This document shows positions 43,607-52,136 of a stretch of DNA of 64,000 bases, one piece after another. The position numbers and the translations under genes were made by a program. Origin of the DNA: Bdellovibrionales bacterium (GTDB lineage Bacteria; Bdellovibrionota; Bdellovibrionia; Bdellovibrionales; JAMPXM01). The stretch lies in assembly GCA_016713885.1 (NCBI GenBank), contig JADJOF010000006.1, positions 248,001-312,000 on the forward strand, given 5' to 3'. The notes beneath the pieces were generated by a model. The model did not search any database. It was not told the DNA's origin and saw nothing but the letters and a program-made list of their open reading frames with translations. The first letter of the stretch is position 1. The number at the start of each line of letters is the position of its first letter.

Positions 43607-45292
43607 CTAGCGCCGCCGGTGGCCCTTGGCTTCGGGGGCTGCGGTGTCGGGTCGATCGGGCCAGGAGTGTTTTGGGTAGCGGGCTTTAAGCTCTTTTTTG
43701 ACTTCAAAGTACGAGCCTTTCCAGAAGCCAACAAGATCCGAGGTGACTTGCACTGGGCGGTAATTCGGTCCAAGAAGCTTGAGCGTGATCGGCACAAGGC
43801 CTCGCGCAATGCTGGGGTGGACGCTTAGGCCAAAGAGCTCTTGTAGGCGCACCTCGACAGAAGGGTTTTGCCCGGGAGTGTAGTCGATGGCAAAGCGATT
43901 TCCAGTCGGCGCCTGAAAGTGCGAGGGCGCCTCTGTATTGAGTTGTTTCATAAAGCCTGGCTTAAGCCCCTCAACGACGCGAGCAAAGGCCTCGGTGAGG
44001 TCAATTTCACGCGCACTGGTCTGGCCATAGAGAGTCTCTTCTGCACTTTGATAGAAGCACTGGTTCCACTCGTCATCGCTTAAATCAAAAGCCGTGTTTG
44101 GAGCTTTCTCCTTGAGCCAGAGAATGCGGCCTTTGAGGCGAGCGAAGTTCTCCTCAGTCTCAAGTGAAGACTGATTTTCCTTGGCCCAGTTAAGCAAGAG
44201 CGGCAGCGCTTCGTCAGGTGTGGGGCGCTCGCGATTTCCGTTCTCAAGAGGAAGATCGAGATATGAGGTCGCGGTCTCTCGGTACACGGTGCGATTGGAT
44301 TCATCAAAAATGAGGCCTGCTCGTTTTGTGCAGGCGTTTGAAAAAACACGCTCGATACTTTCGCGAGAGACGGGCGTTGCCATTGTCGCGACGGGATCGC
44401 GTGAGCTGCGACTCATGCCCGCTTCGCCGCGAAGGGCGATAAAGTATTCGGCATCACGAACTTGGCTGCCGCGCCCGAGCTCAACGCCGCGACCACCGAC
44501 CATTCGCGCTCGCGGTTCATTTTTTGACCGTCTTCGACAAACGCGGTCGGGATAGGAGCGCAGTAAAAGTCGCTCGACGGTCGCCGAGTCCCAATCGCTC
44601 AGTTGGACCGCGCGGTTACAGAGCGATCGGTAAACACGTTTCTGTGTTTGCAGACTTGTGCGGTCGATCGGACCACCGCCGCCGCCTGAGCCAAAGTGAT
44701 ACTCTGCGCGCAAAAAAAGATCGCAGTCGTGTGACGAGTGAGCGCCTGCCGACTCGAAGATGAAATCGCGCTCTTGAAGGACTGTAACGAGGAGTGCACG
44801 AAGTGGTTCGCTTGCCGATGTATCGGTGAGGAGTCTTGCGAGGCGCGGTCCGGTGTTGGTTTGAAGCATCTTTCGGCCAAGGGCTGTGAGTTGAAGTTTC
44901 TCGTCGATCGCATCGAGGCGCCTTAAAAGTTCAAGGCCACGCTCAAGAGCGAGGGCGGGCGGGGCTTCGAACCATGAAAAGGTGCGCGGATCACTTCCGG
45001 TGAGACCAATCAGTTCAAGGAGCGATTCGGAAAGTTCCGTGCGTTCGAGCTCAGGTTCATCAAACTCTGGAAAAGAATTCTCGTCGAGCTTTGACCACAA
45101 TCGGTAGTTGAGGCCAGGGAATTGCCGACCAGCGCGGCCGCCTCGCTGTTTAGCGCTTGATTTAGAGATGCGCTCCATCTGAAGTTGCGGAAAGCCCAAT
45201 CGGTCAAGGCGCGAGACGCGCTGGAGGCCCGTATCGATAACCGTGCCGACACCGTCAATCGTGAGACTCGTTTCGGCGATATTGGTCGCCAA
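43607..45292 (-). CDS. hrpB: HrpB-type ATP-dependent helicase, C-terminal part (downstream of a frameshift)
   Basis: This frame starts inside helicase motif V (ATNIAETSLTIDGV) and continues with motif VI (KSSAKQRGGRAGRQFPGLNYRLW), the HA2/OB-like region and the HrpB C-terminal domain (YFIALRGEAG, RLQELFGLSVHPSIARGLVPITLKLLGPNYRPVQ-type). Reading upstream in the same frame, LDEQSAVLKKVEGPRRVIL precedes it. It thus joins the part at 45342-46130 after removal of one T in the six-T run at 45434-45439. The whole protein would be about 841 residues, normal for HrpB. HrpB is a DEAH-type RNA helicase of unclear function. Confidence 0.85.
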   Translation of the reverse strand: MATNIAETSLTIDGVGTVIDTGLQRVSRLDRLGFPQLQMERISKSSAKQRGGRAGRQFPGLNYRLWSKLDENSFPEFDEPELERTELSESLLELIGLTGSDPRTFSWFEAPPALALERGLELLRRLDAIDEKLQLTALGRKMLQTNTGPRLARLLTDTSASEPLRALLVTVLQERDFIFESAGAHSSHDCDLFLRAEYHFGSGGGGGPIDRTSLQTQKRVYRSLCNRAVQLSDWDSATVERLLLRSYPDRVCRRRSKNEPRARMVGGRGVELGRGSQVRDAEYFIALRGEAGMSRSSRDPVATMATPVSRESIERVFSNACTKRAGLIFDESNRTVYRETATSYLDLPLENGNRERPTPDEALPLLLNWAKENQSSLETEENFARLKGRILWLKEKAPNTAFDLSDDEWNQCFYQSAEETLYGQTSAREIDLTEAFARVVEGLKPGFMKQLNTEAPSHFQAPTGNRFAIDYTPGQNPSVEVRLQELFGLSVHPSIARGLVPITLKLLGPNYRPVQVTSDLVGFWKGSYFEVKKELKARYPKHSWPDRPDTAAPEAKGHRRR

Positions 45293-45341
45293 AATGACTC
45301 GCCGGGGGCCCTCAACTTTTTTAAGAACGGCTGATTGCTCA

Positions 45342-46130
45342 TCAAGAGTGAGCTGACCGTGCAGCTCGCATGTTGGAATAGACTGCGGCTCCAGCGCTTC
45401 TCGAAGCCTGCGAATCTCGCCGACCCCTGGAAGAAAAAACCAAAATATCGCCGATCACCGGCTCTTCGCCGCGATAGATGCGAGTCACGGTTTTAAGAAC
45501 GCGCTCGGTCCACGCGCGGTCAGTTGAAAGCGAGAGCGGCTCTTTACCATGGCGAACTTCAACGGGGTGGGTGCGGCCGGGAACGTTGACGATAGGTGCT
45601 GCGATTCCAGTCTCGGCACTGGTTAAAAATGAGCTCACGCGTGCGGCATCGAGTGTTGCCGACATGACGACAATTCGAAGGTCGGGACGCTCAAGGCTTT
45701 GAAGCTCCATCAAAAGGCCGATCGCCAGGTCGGTGTGACGGCTGCGCTCGTGAAACTCATCGAGAACAACTGCGCTGTAGCCCTCAAGGCGCGGGTTGCT
45801 TTTGAGCTGTTGAAGAAAAAGGCCTTCGGTATAAAAGGCGATGGGCGTTGTTTCGGTTAAGTTGCGATCAAAGCGGACGCTGTAGCCAACTTCGCGCCCA
45901 AGCTCAAAGCCTTCATTTTCACTGGCGATGCGGACGGCGGCCGCTCTCGCTGCGACTCGCCTTGGTTCGAGCACAGCGATTTTTTTCTTCCCCAAGAAAT
46001 TGAGAAGTGTGACAGGAAAGCGCGTAGTTTTACCGGCTCCAGGTTCAGCGACCAGCACGAGGTTCTGGTGCGACTTGAGTGCGCTTGTCAGTTCGCTCTC
46101 CTGCTCATCGATCGGTAGATGCGTACGCAC
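45342..46130 (-). CDS. hrpB: HrpB-type ATP-dependent helicase, N-terminal part (upstream of a frameshift)
   Basis: This frame of 262 residues contains the first RecA-like domain: Walker A VAEPGAGKTTRFP, motif Ia LEPRRVAARAAA, DEAH-box variant VVLDEFHERS, and SAT in VVMSATLD. Up to IGDILVF it is normal; then it turns into SSRGRRDSQASR and soon stops. One base less in the T-run at 45434-45439 would give LPGVGEIRRLRE, exactly the family sequence, so the break is a simple indel. The start is GTG 46130, two bases after the stop of the NTF2-like gene, with AGG in that gene's end. The two genes form an operon. Confidence 0.85.
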   Translation of the reverse strand: MRTHLPIDEQESELTSALKSHQNLVLVAEPGAGKTTRFPVTLLNFLGKKKIAVLEPRRVAARAAAVRIASENEGFELGREVGYSVRFDRNLTETTPIAFYTEGLFLQQLKSNPRLEGYSAVVLDEFHERSRHTDLAIGLLMELQSLERPDLRIVVMSATLDAARVSSFLTSAETGIAAPIVNVPGRTHPVEVRHGKEPLSLSTDRAWTERVLKTVTRIYRGEEPVIGDILVFSSRGRRDSQASRSAGAAVYSNMRAARSAHS

Positions 46131-46132
46131 CG

Positions 46133-46558
46133 CTAGACCTGCGATTTGACGGTGCGAATGAGTGTTCCGAGAACGGGCATCCGCTCATAGAGCATGGCGC
46201 CCACGTCAAAATAGTCGCGTTGATAAATCACGAGATCGCCCTGCGTTTGGAATCGCAAGAGCGTCGCACCTGGAACGGAAAACGCTTTTCCGCCGTTGAG
46301 GAATCGGTGCTTGAGTTGCATGCGCCATGCGATCATCGCCTCGTTTCCAAGCATGAGGCGGGAATCCCACTCAAAGCGGCAGGACTCGGTGTGTTTATAG
46401 AGGCGTGCGAAGTATTTTTTCAGGTGTGGTAGGCCCTGGATCTCGTGCAGGGGATCTTGGAAGCTGACGTCTTCGGCGTACATCAAGCCCACGACGTTGA
46501 TTGAATCGCGATCGAGTTCGTTGAAGTGATTGAGAAAGCGTTCAAGTCGCGCGTCCAT
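46133..46558 (-). CDS. NTF2-like / SnoaL-like protein
   Basis: This 141-residue soluble protein has the NTF2-fold pattern: N-terminal helices (RFLNHFNELDRDSINVVGLMYAEDVSFQDPLHEI), the helix GLPHLKKYFARLYKH, and the curved sheet with WRMQLKHRFLNGGKAFSVPGATLLRFQ and DYFDVGAMLYERMP. Members bind small ligands or catalyse simple reactions; others are accessory folds. No catalytic set can be assigned. It is upstream of hrpB (two bases apart) and divergent from the PilZ-like gene. The gap to that gene holds a perfect palindrome. Confidence 0.75.
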   Translation of the reverse strand: MDARLERFLNHFNELDRDSINVVGLMYAEDVSFQDPLHEIQGLPHLKKYFARLYKHTESCRFEWDSRLMLGNEAMIAWRMQLKHRFLNGGKAFSVPGATLLRFQTQGDLVIYQRDYFDVGAMLYERMPVLGTLIRTVKSQV

Positions 46559-46597
46559 AGTGGGGCGAGCATAGCAGTGTTTGGAACGGTAGGGAAC

Positions 46598-46614
46598 TGT
46601 CTCATTTTGAGACA
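46598..46614. promoter_or_regulatory. TGTCTC-N5-GAGACA palindrome, copy 3
   Basis: Here the inverted repeat is extended: ACTGTCTCA-TTT-TGAGACAGT (46596-46616), 9-bp arms. It lies between the divergent NTF2-like and PilZ-like genes, 40 bases from each start. With no T-run it is a better operator than terminator. Confidence 0.55.
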
Positions 46615-46653
46615 GTATCGATTGCGAAGTCTAACACGGAGTCGTCTGCTTCT

Positions 46654-47406
46654 TTGACATTCAAATCCCGCGAGGTCGGCGGTAGAGCGTTCTGGCGGGG
46701 CCGAGTTCTGCGCGAGTTTTGCATCACTTCTCGATATGCTCAGTCGAATCGCCGTTATTTCCATAGTTCAGATCTTGAGAAGGTTCGTACGGCCCTGCGC
46801 AATCCGCTCCGCTACACAGTGCGTGAATTTCTCTCGATGGAGGCTGTGGCAAAAGAGCTCAAGCAGTTTCCGATGGATTTGATGGTGATGCGTTATGCGC
46901 ATTTTGACGAGCGTCAGGTCGCGGCGGCCACCGCTGCTCGGCGCGTTTTCCAGAGCGTTGGTCTTGTGCTCATGGCCAAAGAGATTGCGCCGGCGGTGCG
47001 GGCCAAGGTTGGCGGCATCGAGCGCCTTCGGTTGCTCGATGAGTCACTTGAGACCACAGACTTGACGTCGGTGGTTGAGAAGCTTCTTCGCGGCGATGGT
47101 TCGGCCGCGCGTCTTCATCCTCGTGTTCGTCGTGAAAGCAGCGTGCAGATTGTTGATACGAACGGACTCACGCATCGCGCGCAGTTTCTCGATTTTGCCC
47201 AGATGGGCGCCCGCGTTTCGTTTCAGGCGATCAAGACTTTTAAGCCGCGCGAATCGGTGCAGGTGATCTACACGTCTTCACAGACCGGAAAAGTTCAACG
47301 CCTTGAAGCCAAAGTCATCTGGTCCGCCATTGGCGGCGGATTGATGGAGCAATTCATGGGAGTGAAGAGCCAGACGGCGGGCCTCAGGTTCATTGCGAGT
47401 TATTAG
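46654..47406 (+). CDS. PilZ-domain-like protein
   Basis: The full frame gives 250 residues, but the first 55 look less protein-like; a later start (for example the ATG of MEAVAKELKQFP, 46840) is possible. The middle is helical. The C-terminal 95 residues read like a PilZ domain: RVRRESSVQIVD (R-x-x-x-R-type motif, one residue off), DFAQMGARVSFQ in the place of D/N-x-S-x-x-G, and the closing strands ESVQVIYTSS and EAKVIWSAIGG. PilZ domains bind cyclic di-GMP; the motif is degenerate here, so binding is uncertain. Converges on the gene ending at 47440. Confidence 0.65.
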   Translation: MTFKSREVGGRAFWRGRVLREFCITSRYAQSNRRYFHSSDLEKVRTALRNPLRYTVREFLSMEAVAKELKQFPMDLMVMRYAHFDERQVAAATAARRVFQSVGLVLMAKEIAPAVRAKVGGIERLRLLDESLETTDLTSVVEKLLRGDGSAARLHPRVRRESSVQIVDTNGLTHRAQFLDFAQMGARVSFQAIKTFKPRESVQVIYTSSQTGKVQRLEAKVIWSAIGGGLMEQFMGVKSQTAGLRFIASY

Positions 47407-47418
47407 GCCATCGCTGCA

Positions 47419-47438
47419 TTTCGCGCAGGGGCGCGAAA
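47419..47438. terminator. Hairpin between convergent genes
   Basis: TTTCGCGC-AGGG-GCGCGAAA forms an 8-bp stem. It lies between the stop of the PilZ-like gene and the reconstructed stop at 47440 of the facing gene. Short A/T tracts on both sides are weak. Confidence 0.5.
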
Positions 47439-47439
47439 A

Positions 47440-48017
47440 CTACTTCGAAACGTTTTTATGCAGACCGTAGTAGAAGCTCTGAACGTCCAAGAATGCATGC
47501 TTGGCGTCGTCAGAAGCCTTGTCCCAATCCGAGCGGCCCGCTGACTTTGCCTTTTGACCACGGAGCTGCGAGCGCGCTCAAGACGTGGTGTGATATCGGT
47601 CGTTGCTTTCGCCGCATACTCTTTTACTTCGGGTTTTGTGGCGTCGCTCACCCGAGCCCAGTTCCAAATGGCCTGCTCAAAGAACACCAGGCGCTCGTCG
47701 AGAGTTGCAATGAAGCGGTCCTTGTTTTCATAGGGGTAGCCGAGTTCAGAAAGGCTAACGGCCCAGGTTGATCCGGTTGCGTACTTTGTGATTTCGGGAT
47801 TGTCGACGCCGTACGTTCCGTTGTTGAAACCAAGACCATTTTTGAGGTCGATCGCGGTCGCACCGGCAAAGCGTTCAGCAGGAGCGAGCTTTGGAGCCTC
47901 AGCTTTGGGCTCAAAATGATGGCCCTTGCCGCTCTCTTCCTTGTGATCCTCGTGGGCAAACAGGGGCGCAGAAACGACGAGTGAAAGGCTCAAGGTGATC
48001 AGTGAAAGAAAGCGCAT
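47440..48017 (-). CDS. Exported His/Glu-rich protein of unknown family (one frameshift near the C-terminus)
   Basis: The protein starts with a signal peptide (MRFLSLITLSLSLVVSAPLFA) and a His/Glu/Lys-rich mature start (HEDHKEESGKGHH), which might bind metal. A helical domain follows (FAGATAIDLKNGLGFN, DRFIATLDERLVFFEQAIWNWARV). The annotated frame runs on to 47403 with an odd Arg/Ser-rich tail. A plus-strand-independent second frame gives a much better end: RGQKAKSAGRSDWDKASDD then HAFLDVQSFYYGLHKNVSK, stop at 47440-47442. One missing base near 47565-47570 would join them. The family is unknown. Confidence 0.7.
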
Positions 48018-48134
48018 ATTAGACTCCCGATAGATATGGCTGCCGAAGTATGTCTCTGACAGTCGCGCTGCTCGGGCAAGAGGTCAAGTTAGAGGGTGAT
48101 GACGCGGCTTTTAATGCCTCTTGAATACGCTATC

Positions 48135-49827
48135 TTAGCTGGTGATGGCGGCGGTCTGTGCGGCAGCCAAAGAGGCGGCTTGGAAGGCGGACTCAAATGA
48201 AGGATTGGCCCAGTTGTCTTGGTTGGCGAAGAACACTCGGTCGTCAATGGATGGGCCGCCTTTTGCGCAATTCCTTCGAGAGGAGGCCAACTCTGGCAAG
48301 CGGTAGTGGGTGCCCCCAGCGAGTCAGGCGAAGGCCGGCGATATCACTTTGAGTGAGGCCCAGCGGTGGAAGCACCTGCTGTTCGAGCGCATGGAGCATG
48401 TGCTCGCGGTATTTGCTGTGGGAGTTCGGGTGAAAGAGGAACTGCCGAGCGCCGTCGAAAGCGAGTCCCTGGTAAAGCGTCAGAACCGACTGTTCTGGAA
48501 GATCATTCTGTGCCCACGAACCAAAACAAAGGTCAGAGAAGCTGCGCGCACCGGATTGCATGGCCGTCGGTGACGATGGGACTTCGTTCTGCAACAAAAA
48601 GAGATCGTAGGTAGGACTCTTGATTTTCCTATTCAAGATCGCATTGCCGACAAGATAGCTTCGGTATCGAAGGCTCGCCATCGCGCTGGCCTGCTCGGGT
48701 TCGAGCTCTGGGAGGAGACGCCGAGCAATAAACTTGGCACAGGCCATGACGGCGGCGTTGGCTTCGACTTGCGTGAGCTTTCCATCGTGCTCGTAGACAA
48801 CGGCGGCGCGATCGGGGGTCGCCGTCACTTTGAGCGCCATCGCATTTGTTTTCAGTGTGAAGCCAGGTTCTGCGTTGAGCTTCTTCCACAGCGCTTCCGC
48901 AATCGCGGCATTTCCTCCTGGAAAGGCGAGAACGGCTCCCATCTCAAAGCAAATGAAATTGAGAAACTGAAAAGCTGAAAGCTCATCGATAGAACCGCAG
49001 AATGAGCTCCAGCCATAGAGCTGAAAAAACTCAAGGAGGTGCGGGTGGAGCTCGCCGAACTCGCGTTTGAGCCATTTGTCAAAGCTGATGGCATCGAGCT
49101 CGTGGCTGAGTTTACCTTCGAATTCAAGATCGGAGTGCTCACGCATTTCGGCGAGTCGGTTGCGGACGCGTTTAAAGTCACGCACCGCTCGAGGATCCGT
49201 TTCTCCCTCCCAAAATGACTTCAACTTGCCATTTTGAAGAACGGTCAAGTCGCCGTCGCCGTCTTTTCGCGCCATTGCAGTGAGGGACAGATCGCGAAGC
49301 AAAGTTTCGATCTCAGAGCCGGCATCGGGGGCGACGATGTACGCCGCGCCGATCGAGTATCGCGCGTCGCCGCGCTGCTCGCCCTTGGAGTTGCCGCCAA
49401 CGCGATGATCCTGCTCGAGCATCAAAACCTGTCGACTCGGATTTTTCTTTAAGTAGAGCCAGGCGGTGAGAAGGCCACTGATGCCGCCGCCGACGATGAC
49501 CAGGTCGTAGGCCACTGAAGCGAGTGGGACTCCACCCGCATGTCCCGCGATATAGCCGTCGATGTTCCACAAAATGTCGTGAGGCTTGTCGATGCGGTCG
49601 CCGTTGAAGTCGCGACTGTTGATCGGGCTTTGAGGGTCAATGACGGCGATGGGCGAGGTTGAGAGTTTTGGCATTCCGAAAAGCCCCGGTGCGATCGCGC
49701 GATTTGACACGGAACCGGCTGCGAGGCCACCGAGAATGGGCCAAAAATGGTTCGCAGAGGAGAGCGCTGCGATGTTTTTTAAGAAACCACGGCGCGATAT
49801 CGGCATCTCCAAATTGTAGAAGGCCAC
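48135..49827 (-). CDS. Tat-exported FAD-dependent amine-oxidase-like protein (one frameshift near the C-terminus)
   Basis: The N-terminus has SRRGFLK, a Tat motif, then a hydrophobic stretch; GTG 49827 or ATG 49803 may be the start. The FAD-binding GxGxxG is in DLVIVGGGISGLLTAWLYL (about 110), followed by EQDHRVGGNSKGE. The body resembles NAD(P)-binding Rossmann flavoproteins of the amine-oxidase superfamily. The annotated frame ends at 48244, but after deleting one G near 48295 it continues LASSRRNCAKGGP, then VFFANQDNWANPSFESAFQ, with a stop at 48135-48137. That is the usual C-terminal FAD-contact element of the family. Substrate unknown; located in the periplasm. Confidence 0.8.
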
Positions 49828-49909
49828 GACTCAGGCAGCAAGGCCTAGATTTATAGTGGCCACCGTGGCATAGAGAGGGGCGACCTATAACTACTTCCGG
49901 AGGTTTCCA

Positions 49910-50185
49910 ATGCGTCTCTTCTCCATTCTGGCAGCACTGACTCTTCTCGTGACCACTCAGGCTTTCGCTACTGATGAGCTTTCTGGTGAACTGCGCGCTG
50001 AACGCCGCGGCTGGCAGTGCACGGCTCATGGAAAAATTTCGACCGGCACTCCTGCCGGAGATATCTGGCAAACGGTGACAGGCTTTGGCCCAACCGAATT
50101 CGAGGCCATGCATAACGCGATTCAGATGTGTCATACACACGGTCTGCAGATGTGTATGTCGGACTTCTGCTACAAACTTCGCTAG
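49910..50185 (+). CDS. Small periplasmic protein with four cysteines
   Basis: This 91-residue protein has a cleavable signal peptide (residues 1-20, ending QAFA) and a compact mature domain of about 70 residues with Cys in WQCTAHG, QMCHTHG, QMCMSDFC. Four Cys suggest two disulfides. The ATG follows GGAGG (49898-49902) at ideal spacing. The gene is divergent from the FAD oxidoreductase and its stop lies at the stop of endonuclease I. No known family; a small secreted helical protein. Confidence 0.75.
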   Translation: MRLFSILAALTLLVTTQAFATDELSGELRAERRGWQCTAHGKISTGTPAGDIWQTVTGFGPTEFEAMHNAIQMCHTHGLQMCMSDFCYKLR

Positions 50186-50900
50186 TTAGAAGTTTGGGAT
50201 GCTGTCGGCGTACTCGGGATGATCGATGAACGGGTTGCGATTGCCTTGCAGGCGCTCGATCTCGTCGTTTCGCTTCATCTCGGCTTCGTCGACGGGATCA
50301 AGGTGATTCCACTCGCGAAGTGCGGCTTCCTCATCGGTATCGATGCTTCCGCCATAGCGAACGGCAAAGTAAAAAAGCGCTCTGGCGACGTTGCCCTTGT
50401 GGGCATCGGGCGGTTCAAAGCGGGGCTTCCGTCGACGCCTTCGCCCTTTGTTGAAGCTTCGCAGCTGATCGGCATCTTGCGCCCATTGATCGGGCCGAAT
50501 TTCAAATTTCCGCGTTCAGCATTGATGCGAGTTTTCGTCGGAAACAAGTGGTGCAGATCGGACTTCATGCGGAGCTGCGTTGCGCCTCAAAGAAGTGACT
50601 CTGCGGCCAGGTGTGTTCGACATTCATGCCGCTTGCGCCCTCTCTTGGGCCACGAGTCATATGCTCATCCTGACAGTAGACATCGCGAATCACGTAGTAG
50701 TTGCCGTTGGTTGAAGGCTCGGTGTGCAAGTAGCCGATGATGAACTTGCGGGCGTTATTGTAGCTCACGGTTTGACGATGAGTTTTTTCGGTGAGGCGAT
50801 GGAGGTCCATTCGGAGGGAGTCGCCAACATCTTCGGTGGCAACGGCGAACACAGGGAAAAAGAAAATCGCGACGAGCAGGACCTTGGCGAACTCAGTCAA
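50186..50900 (-). pseudogene. endA: Endonuclease I (EndA/NucM-like), interrupted by two frameshifts
   Basis: The first frame (50565-50900) gives a signal peptide (VLLVAIFFFPVFA) and the start of the endonuclease I domain (DLHRLTEKTHRQTVSY, IRDVYCQDEHM, MNVEHTWPQSHFF). It then breaks near 50570; the next frame begins MKSDLHHLFPTKTRIN and RGNLKFGPI, breaks again near 50430, and the third reads RRKPRFEPPDAHKGNVARAL, FYFAVRYGG and PEYADSIPNF with a stop at 50186-50188. The HTWPQSHF motif, with the catalytic His, and the DLHHLFPT motif are intact. These enzymes cut DNA and RNA in the periplasm or outside, useful for degrading prey or environmental nucleic acid. The two breaks are single-base changes, likely sequence errors rather than decay. 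Confidence 0.85.
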
Positions 50901-51064
50901 TGGTATCCTCCGGGTATCGATGAGCGGCCAAGATGCGAAATCAGCCGCATCTCGTCAATTCCCCCAAGCGATGGCGCAGCGCGGTATGTTGTATTTCATC
51001 AGTCATTTTCCCGTCTTTTGGGTGCGAATTGAATTCTGTGCCATGGGTTGGGATAGTAGGCCCT

Positions 51065-51913
51065 ATGGCTGAACTCATGATTGTCGCGATCTGCCTTTTG
51101 CTGAACGCGGTGTTCTCGTCGATTGAGATGGCTTTTATCACGGTTGGTAAGCCCGAGCTGCGTCAGCGCGTGAAGCGCGGTGATGGAAAGGCGCGGAGGC
51201 TCCTCAGTCTTCGTGAAAATCCCGAACGTGCGCTCTCGGTTATTCAGGTCGGAATCACACTTGTCGGAGCGGTGTCGGCCGCGGTCTGTGGCGCTGGAGC
51301 GGAAGAGAATCTCGCGCCGATTTTAGAGCAAGGCGTTGGGCTTTCTGAAGATCTAGCTGAGGGACTTGCGATTGGCGCGATCGTCGTTCGCTCACGTACT
51401 TGGAGTGTAGTTGTCGGAGAGCTTGTGCCAAAGACGATTGCGCTTCGTTATCCGACACAGGTTTTAAATTTTGGTGCTGCGTTTTTGCATATTGGAAACC
51501 GCGCTCTGGGGCCGATCGTGACGCTGCTTGAGGTTTCAACTCGCTGGTTGGTCCGCCGGATTTTGCCGGCGAGTTCGACATCGATGGCGGAGGCCCCGCC
51601 ATCGGAGCTTGATCTGCAGGGACTCTCGACGCATCAGCGGCAGTACATTTTAAATCTCGCCAATATTGAAATGAAGAAGGTCCGCGATGCACTTTTGCCG
51701 TGGGCGCAGGTCGAGCGCATCGATCAAATGTCGAGTTTTGAAGAGGTCTTAAGCAAAGTCATCCAAAGTGGACACACGCGACTTCCGGTGACGGCGGGTG
51801 AACGACTTTCCGGAGTTCTTCACTCAAAAGAGTTTCTGGCTTTTGCGGCGGCCGGTAGTCGCGATTGGCAGACGATCGTTCGTCCAGCGGTTGAAAGTGC
51901 GGCCGCAAGATGA
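51065..51913 (+). CDS. CNNM/CBS-domain membrane protein, N-terminal part (frameshifted)
   Basis: ATG 51065 starts the DUF21 (CNNM) membrane domain: MIVAICLLLNAVFSSIEMAFITV, then LSVIQVGITLVGAVSAAVCGAGAEE, and VVGELVPKTIALRYP, typical of HlyC/CorC-like ion transporters. The stretch VVRSRTWSVVVGEL is unlike the family; a missing base before it and an extra one after would give VVALTYLSVVVGEL, the normal form. The frame then runs into the first CBS domain (to FAAAGSRDWQTIVRPAVE) and ends in SAAAR. One extra A near 51894-51896 throws it off; the correct continuation is the next entry. So three single-base changes affect one gene. Confidence 0.8.
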   Translation: MAELMIVAICLLLNAVFSSIEMAFITVGKPELRQRVKRGDGKARRLLSLRENPERALSVIQVGITLVGAVSAAVCGAGAEENLAPILEQGVGLSEDLAEGLAIGAIVVRSRTWSVVVGELVPKTIALRYPTQVLNFGAAFLHIGNRALGPIVTLLEVSTRWLVRRILPASSTSMAEAPPSELDLQGLSTHQRQYILNLANIEMKKVRDALLPWAQVERIDQMSSFEEVLSKVIQSGHTRLPVTAGERLSGVLHSKEFLAFAAAGSRDWQTIVRPAVESAAAR

Positions 51914-52115
51914 GCTCCTCAATGTACTCAGACGCCTGCAAGATCAAAAGCGCCACATGGCGATTGTCGTCGATGAATCGCGACAGCTCATGGGGCTTAT
52001 CACTCTTGAGGACATCATTGAAGAGGTCATCGGCGATGTTTTTGATGAAGACGACGACGGTTTGATTCGCAAAATCTTAAGCGGCCGTCGCTCAGCGAAA
52101 GCGCGCGCGACTTGA
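51897..52115 (+). CDS. CNNM/CBS-domain membrane protein, C-terminal part
   Basis: The frame shifted by one base continues the protein directly as VRPQDELLNVLRRLQDQKRH, MAIVVDESRQLMGLITLEDIIEE and VIGDVFDEDDD, the second half of the CBS pair. It ends with a short basic tail (SGRRSAKARAT) and has no CorC_HlyC domain, which many relatives have. This tail may be normal for a shorter member. A start near 51798 in this frame is not a natural gene start. Confidence 0.75.
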   Translation: MRPQDELLNVLRRLQDQKRHMAIVVDESRQLMGLITLEDIIEEVIGDVFDEDDDGLIRKILSGRRSAKARAT

Positions 52116-52136
52116 AGTCGATGGGAGCACCGTAGA

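Noticed and set aside
50219..50740. Rightward ORF opposite the endonuclease I gene
   Set aside because: It is the shadow of the three endonuclease frames, which have clear family motifs on the minus strand.
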